Origin: CAZRHH01 sp964599885
GTDB lineage: Bacteria; Chloroflexota; Dehalococcoidia; DSTF01; JACRBR01
Length of the DNA stretch: 64,000 nt
Direction of reading: 5' to 3'
Assembly (NCBI GenBank): GCA_964599885.1
Contig: CAZRHH010000004.1
Span: 43,429 to 107,428 of the forward strand
This document shows positions 59,940 to 64,000 of this stretch, piece after piece. Made by a program: the position numbers and the translations under genes. The notes below the pieces were generated by a model, which saw nothing but the letters and a program-made list of their open reading frames with translations, made no database searches and was not told the origin of the DNA. Positions within the stretch are counted from its first letter, which is position 1. Each line of letters starts with the position of its first letter.

Positions 59940-60642
59940 CAAAGCGCGCGAGTACATCCGCTTCGCGTTCTACCGCTTCGCGCCGTCGTGGCGCGCGCTC
60001 GACGTTGACGTACGCGAAGGCGCCCTGGGCGAGCTTGCGGGCGTACTGTCGGAGCGCGTCACGCCGTGGCAGCAGTGCTACAGCACGGCGGGGCTGCGGG
60101 CGGACGCTGACTTCGGTGTCTGGCTGAAGACGGAGGATGGCGTCGAGCCGCTGCAAGAGTTCGAGCGGCGGGTCCGCGCGACCGTTGCCGGCGATCATCT
60201 TGAACTGACGCACAACTTCATCTCGATGACGAAGCCCTCGCCCTACGCGCGCAAGGAGACAGACGAGTCGCGCGAGAAAGCGCGTGCCTACCCGGACGGC
60301 GCGCCGTACGTGTTCGTGTATCCGATGGTGAAGACGCGAGCGTGGTACGCGCTGACGCCGGAGGAGCGCGGCCGCATCATGCGCGAGCACATCGCGGTCG
60401 GGCACAAGTACCCAAAGATTCGCATCAATACCAGCTACAGTTACGGGCTTGACGACCAGGAGTTCGTCGTCGCGTTCGAAGGTGACGATCCGGCGGAGTT
60501 CCTCGATCTGGTGCAGGAACTGCGGTACACGGAGTCGAGCAGCTACACGCTGCGCGACACGCCGATGTTCACGTGCGTCCTGCGCACGCCGGCGCAGCTC
60601 GTTGCGGAATTCGCTGCCGGCGCCTTCGCCGCCACGCGCTGA
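59932..60642 (+). CDS. HemQ/ChdC-type coproheme decarboxylase (chlorite-dismutase family)
   Basis: 236 aa. YVFVYPMVKTRAWYALTPEERGRIMREHIAVGHKY contains the ChdC Tyr (YPM) and the proximal His region; INTSYSYGLDDQEFVVAFEGDDPAEFLDLVQELR is the family core. It converts Fe-coproporphyrin III to haem b. Starting 7 nt inside the end of the siroheme decarboxylase gene, it suggests a siroheme-derived pathway that ends with ChdC rather than AhbD. The AhbC radical SAM enzyme is not in this window. Confidence 0.92.
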   Translation: MPDKAREYIRFAFYRFAPSWRALDVDVREGALGELAGVLSERVTPWQQCYSTAGLRADADFGVWLKTEDGVEPLQEFERRVRATVAGDHLELTHNFISMTKPSPYARKETDESREKARAYPDGAPYVFVYPMVKTRAWYALTPEERGRIMREHIAVGHKYPKIRINTSYSYGLDDQEFVVAFEGDDPAEFLDLVQELRYTESSSYTLRDTPMFTCVLRTPAQLVAEFAAGAFAATR

Positions 60643-60647
60643 CGGGA

Positions 60648-60677
60648 TTTCACCACAGAGACACGGAGGCACAGAGG
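60648..60677 (+). repeat. CACAGAGGC-type repeat after hemQ
   Basis: ACCACAGAGACACGGAGGCACAGAGG, same family as 3801-3852. Confidence 0.7.
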
Positions 60678-60857
60678 ATTTCTGTTTCTTAGCGCCCGCG
60701 CATCGGCGCGCTGCACGGGCGATCGTACGTGCTTCAACTCTGGACGTGTGACCTCTTTATGCTTGTGCGGCAGGGCCCATGCGCCTCGGTGCGAGTTCGT
60801 CTACCGAAGCGGCGCTGCGGTATCCGCAGGAGTTGAGCGCTGGCGGACGGCGCGGCG

Positions 60858-61676
60858 GTGGCGGATCATGCCGGTATGCAATACACCGACCTGAAGAAGA
60901 TCGCTGAGGGGCGCGAAGCGGAGATCTTCGTCTGGGAAGATGGCGCCGTTCTCAAGCTGTATCGTGCGCCGGATCACCGTCCCGAAGCTGAGGCTGCGTC
61001 GATGGCGGCGGCGAAAGCGGCGGGCGGGCCAGTGCCTGCGGTGCGCGGCATCACAACCGTGGATGGACGCCCGGGACTGATCATGGAGCGCGTGGCAGGC
61101 ATCGACATGCTGACGCAGCTTTCGAAGAAGCCGTGGACGGTCATCGGAGCCGGCGGCGTCATGGCGCGCGCGCATGCCTCATTGCACGCGACGGTCGCGC
61201 CCGCGGAGCTGACGCCGTTGCGGGAAGGCATGCTCAGACGAGTCGAGCGGTCGCCCCACGTCCCGGAGCAGCTACGCGATGTCGCGCGCCATGCGCTGGC
61301 GGCGTTGCCGGATGACGATCGGCTGTGCCATGGCGACTTTCATCCCGCCAACATCATCCTGAGTGCGCGTGGCCCGATCGTCATCGACTGGCCAAACGCC
61401 GTCCGAGGCGACCCGGTCGCCGACATCGCGCGCACCGTCGTGATGATCGAGGGTGGTCAACTGCCTCCCGGATCGTCAGCCGTACTCAAGGCGCTCGACA
61501 CCGTTGGCCGCCGGATCATCCTGCGCGGCTATCTGGCTGCGTATCGTCGCGTGCGGCCGTTCGATGATGCGCTACTGACGCGGTGGGCGCTGCCGGTGGC
61601 GATCAATAGGTTGCAGGACGGGATCCACGAGGAGCGCGAGTGGCTGCTGGCGCGGATCGTGCGCCTGTCAGGCTGA
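60858..61676 (+). CDS. APH-family small-molecule kinase
   Basis: 272 aa from GTG 60858; ATG 60876 is also possible. Protein-kinase-like fold: EGREAEIFVWEDGAVLKLY (nucleotide loop and Lys), catalytic loop LCHGDFHPANIILS (HGDxHxxN) and IVIDWPNAVRGDP (metal Asp). It phosphorylates an unknown small molecule (choline, homoserine, or an aminoglycoside). No resistance context nearby. Confidence 0.85.
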   Translation: MADHAGMQYTDLKKIAEGREAEIFVWEDGAVLKLYRAPDHRPEAEAASMAAAKAAGGPVPAVRGITTVDGRPGLIMERVAGIDMLTQLSKKPWTVIGAGGVMARAHASLHATVAPAELTPLREGMLRRVERSPHVPEQLRDVARHALAALPDDDRLCHGDFHPANIILSARGPIVIDWPNAVRGDPVADIARTVVMIEGGQLPPGSSAVLKALDTVGRRIILRGYLAAYRRVRPFDDALLTRWALPVAINRLQDGIHEEREWLLARIVRLSG

Positions 61677-61703
61677 CAGCTCGTTCGCGAATCCCGTCGT
61701 CCG

Positions 61704-62660
61704 TCACCCAACCCGGTGCGGAAGCGGTTCGCCGCGCAAACCCGCGATGCAGTTCGCGACGGCCATGTCCGCCATGCGCTCGCGCGTGGCGTGCGTGGCG
61801 CTACCGATGTGCGGCAGCAGTACGACATTCGGCGCGTCAAGCAGCGGATCGCCGCCCGGTATCGGTTCGACGGCCACGACATCGAGTCCAGCACCGGCGA
61901 TCGTCCCTTCGTGCAGCGCACGCGCGAGCGCGGGCTGATCGATGATGCCGCCACGCGCGGTGTTGATGATGATCGCCGTGGGCTTCATCAAGCGGAACTC
62001 TGGTTCGCCCATCATGTTGCGCGTACCGTCAGTGAGCGGGACGTGCAGGCTGACGATGTCTGATTCACGCAGCAGTACGTCGAGGCCGACGCGCTCGGCG
62101 ATGGCATCTCCTCGCAGATCAGATCGCGTCGCGGCGAGTACGCGCATGCCGAAGCCGGCTGTGCGGCGCGCGACCGCCTCACCGATTGCGCCGTAGCCGA
62201 CGATGCCGAGCGTCGCGCCGTTCAGGTCGTAGCCGAGCAGCAGGTTCGGATCCCAGGTGCGCCAGCGGCCGTCTCGCACAAAGCGCTCCGCTTCGACGAT
62301 GCGGCGCGCGGCAGCGAGCATCAGCGCGAAGGCCAGGTCAGCCGTCGTCTCGGTGAGTACGCCGGGCGTATTGCCGACGGCGATGCCGCGGGCCGTTGCC
62401 GCCGAAACGTCGATATTGTCGTAGCCGACGGCGACGTTGGCGATCACGCGCAGGCTCGGCGACGCATCGATCAGCGACGCATCGATGCGGTCGGTGAGCA
62501 GGCAGATGAGGCCGTCGGCGGCGGCGACGCGGCGGCGGAGTTCGTCGTAGGGTGGCGGCAGTTCGTCCGGCCATAGATCGACGTCGGCGTCCCGCGCGAG
62601 GCGCTCGAGCGCGTCGCCGGGCAGCCGGCGGGTGACGAAAACGCGCGGGCGTGCGGTCAT
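61704..62660 (-). CDS. D-2-hydroxyacid dehydrogenase (glyoxylate/hydroxypyruvate reductase type)
   Basis: 318 aa from ATG 62660; the upstream part of the open frame is antisense to the sulfatase and not real. NAD-binding GxGxxG-type motif GIVGYGAIGEAVARRTAGFG, catalytic Arg in INTARGGIID, Glu in DVVAVEPIPGGDPLLDAPNVV and His in LLPHIGSAT. NVAVGYDNIDVSAATARGI is typical of glyoxylate reductases. Reduces a 2-keto acid to a D-2-hydroxy acid. Confidence 0.93.
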   Translation of the reverse strand: MTARPRVFVTRRLPGDALERLARDADVDLWPDELPPPYDELRRRVAAADGLICLLTDRIDASLIDASPSLRVIANVAVGYDNIDVSAATARGIAVGNTPGVLTETTADLAFALMLAAARRIVEAERFVRDGRWRTWDPNLLLGYDLNGATLGIVGYGAIGEAVARRTAGFGMRVLAATRSDLRGDAIAERVGLDVLLRESDIVSLHVPLTDGTRNMMGEPEFRLMKPTAIIINTARGGIIDQPALARALHEGTIAGAGLDVVAVEPIPGGDPLLDAPNVVLLPHIGSATHATRERMADMAVANCIAGLRGEPLPHRVG

Positions 62661-62776
62661 GCGTGCATGGTGGCGCAGGTGAGGGGCGGTGGGAAGTGGG
62701 AAGCGGGCGAGGCTGTCACTCCAGCGTTCGGCACAGCAAGGTGTGCCGCCACACGGGCATGGGCGCTGCTTCGGGA

Positions 62777-62782
62777 TATACT
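62777..62782 (+). promoter_or_regulatory. -10 box of a probable leaderless promoter (sulfatase)
   Basis: TATACT with 7 nt to ATG 62790 and no ribosome site. Confidence 0.5.
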
Positions 62783-62789
62783 CGGCGTC

Positions 62790-64000
62790 ATGGACGCACC
62801 TCCGCCACCACAACCGCCGGCGATCCCGAAAAACGCGATCGTCGTCCTGCTCGACAGTCTGAACCGGCACATGCTCGGCGCGTACGGCGGCACGGAGTTT
62901 CAGACGCCGAATCTCGACCGCTTCGCCACGCGGGCGCTGCGGTTCGAGAAGCATTTCTCCGGTTCGCTGCCGTGCATGCCGGCGCGACACGACATGCTGT
63001 GCGGCGCGCTCGACTTCCTCTGGCGGCCGTGGGGCTCCGTCGAGATCTGGGAACACACGATCACCGGCTACCTGCGCGAGGCGGGCGTCACAACGATGCT
63101 CATCTCCGACCACCCGCATCTCTTCGAGACCGGCGGCGAGAACTACCACACGGAGTTCACCGCCTGGGACTACGAGCGCGGCGGCGAGAGCGACCCGTGG
63201 AAGACGCGCGCCGACCCAAGCCATATCGGCGCGCCCGAGAGCAGCGGCTTCGCGATGTACGACCGGTCGCGCTCGTACTACCGCGAGGAGACGGACTTCC
63301 CGGGGCCGCGCACGATGTCAGCCGCGGCGAAGTGGATCGACGACAACGCGCAGCAGCACGACCGATTCATGCTGTTTGTCGACGAGTTCGACCCGCACGA
63401 GCCGTTCGATACGCCGGAGCAGTACGCGTCGATGTACGACGACACATGGGAGGGGCCGCATCTGATCTGGCCGCCGTACGTCAACGGCGCGATGGCCGCG
63501 GGCGTGTCGACGAGCGGCAGGCGCGGCAGATCCGCGCCAGTTACGGCGGCAAGCTGACGATGATCGACGCCTGGTTCGGGCGCGTGCTCGACGCGATCGA
63601 CCGGCAGGCGCTGTGGGATGACACCGCCGTGATCGTCTGCACTGATCACGGGCACTATCTCGGCGAGAAGGACATCTGGGGCAAGCCCGGCGTCCCGCTG
63701 TACGAGCCGCTCGGCCACATCCCGCTAATGGTCGCGTGGCCAGGCGTCGACGCCGGCGTGACGGACGCGCTGTCGACGAACGTCGACATCTTCGCGACGC
63801 TCGTCGACGTCTTCGGCGCGACGGTGAAGCATCGCACGCACGGGCGCTCGCTGGCGCCGGTGGTCACGGGCGCGTCGCCGTCGGTGCGCGAGCACGCGCT
63901 GGCCGGCGTCTGGGGCCGCGAAGTGCATCTCGTCGATGGCCGCACGAAGTACGCACGAGCGCCCGCCGGCGACAACGCGCCGCTCTCGATGTGGTCGAAC
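62790..64000 (+). pseudogene. Sulfatase, frameshifted at about 63.5 kb and cut by window end
   Basis: ATG 62790. The frame runs to a stop at 63557, but from about 63506 the family sequence continues in another frame: VDERQARQIRASYGGKL, then IVCTDHGHYLGEKDIWGKPG and beyond to base 64000. Adding one base near 63500-63507 restores one chain. The N-terminal half has VVLLDSLNRHMLGAYGG (metal Asp) and SLPCMPARHD, a C-x-P-x-R formylglycine site, so the enzyme would otherwise be active. A TATACT box ends 7 nt before the ATG. Either a true frameshift or a one-base sequencing error in a GC-rich stretch. Confidence 0.85.

Noticed and set aside
1..64000. tRNA genes and mobile-element recombinases
   Set aside because: I saw no convincing T-loop/acceptor pairs and no transposase, integrase or Y1 gene, although the gene-tail repeats would suggest one.

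Overview
This 64 kb window is a high-GC bacterial chromosome segment with dense, short-spaced genes, no rRNA or tRNA genes that I could find, no CRISPR array and no transposase or integrase. The gene content suggests a Chloroflexota bacterium, perhaps of the Dehalococcoidia/Tepidiformales type: a fused AhbB-AhbA siroheme decarboxylase next to a HemQ-type protein, an ATP-type PEP carboxykinase, aldehyde:ferredoxin oxidoreductase, threonine-rich lipoproteins, a degenerate sortase-like protein and many apparently leaderless starts. The taxon is an inference, not a proof.

Layout. 1-2.9 kb: a heterodimeric ABC exporter (first gene cut by the window edge). 3-6.1 kb: SGNH hydrolase, RdgB, MoaA, MoaC. 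6.2-13.8 kb: a PH-domain membrane protein, then a low-GC glycosyltransferase, a GGDEF-EAL protein, a hypothetical gene and dnaN; two orphan copies of the 3' end of the PH-domain gene lie between these genes. 14-24 kb: GNAT, SDR, CoaE, MoxR-type ATPase, lipoprotein cyclophilin, YihY, ProB, a Rieske-like degenerate protein, enoyl-CoA hydratase and an AOR with an inserted charged helix. 24.7-30.2 kb: methyltransferase, a rhodanese-CBS gene with an in-frame TGA flanked by a second gene-tail duplication (of ubiA), a split-barrel/UbiA fusion, a PNPOx-like protein and a membrane glycosyltransferase.

30.2-40.3 kb: a surface-polysaccharide block on the minus strand: two DegT aminotransferases, a WbpD-like N-acetyltransferase, a WecB/WbpI-like epimerase, a FlaA1/CapD-type nucleotide-sugar enzyme, an initiating sugar-phosphate transferase and a GT2, with a secreted nuclease and a small FtsH-ext-like membrane protein between them. 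40.6-48.1 kb: a MerR three-gene operon, a coiled-coil DivIVA-like protein, CoaD-RsmD, a GH18-like pseudo-enzyme and PEPCK. 48.4-57.6 kb: GreA, LysS, a DUF4097-like/adenylate cyclase pair, a DUF5678-like/aspartic protease pair, a BNR-repeat protein, an inactive sortase-like lipoprotein, a PAS histidine kinase and a GDPD. 57.9-64 kb: aldo/keto reductase, AhbB-AhbA, HemQ (haem synthesis operon), an APH-type kinase, a D-2-hydroxyacid dehydrogenase and a frameshifted sulfatase running off the end.

The most unusual signals are (i) orphan copies of gene 3' ends, differing mostly at synonymous sites, that flank low-GC cargo genes at two separate loci and look like scars of insertion at gene ends; (ii) a rhodanese-CBS gene whose frame is interrupted by a single TGA exactly where relatives appear to carry Cys, a selenoprotein candidate; (iii) GTAG-headed REP-like hairpins with different stems but one architecture; (iv) a recurrent TANNNT-6 nt-start codon pattern that indicates leaderless transcripts.
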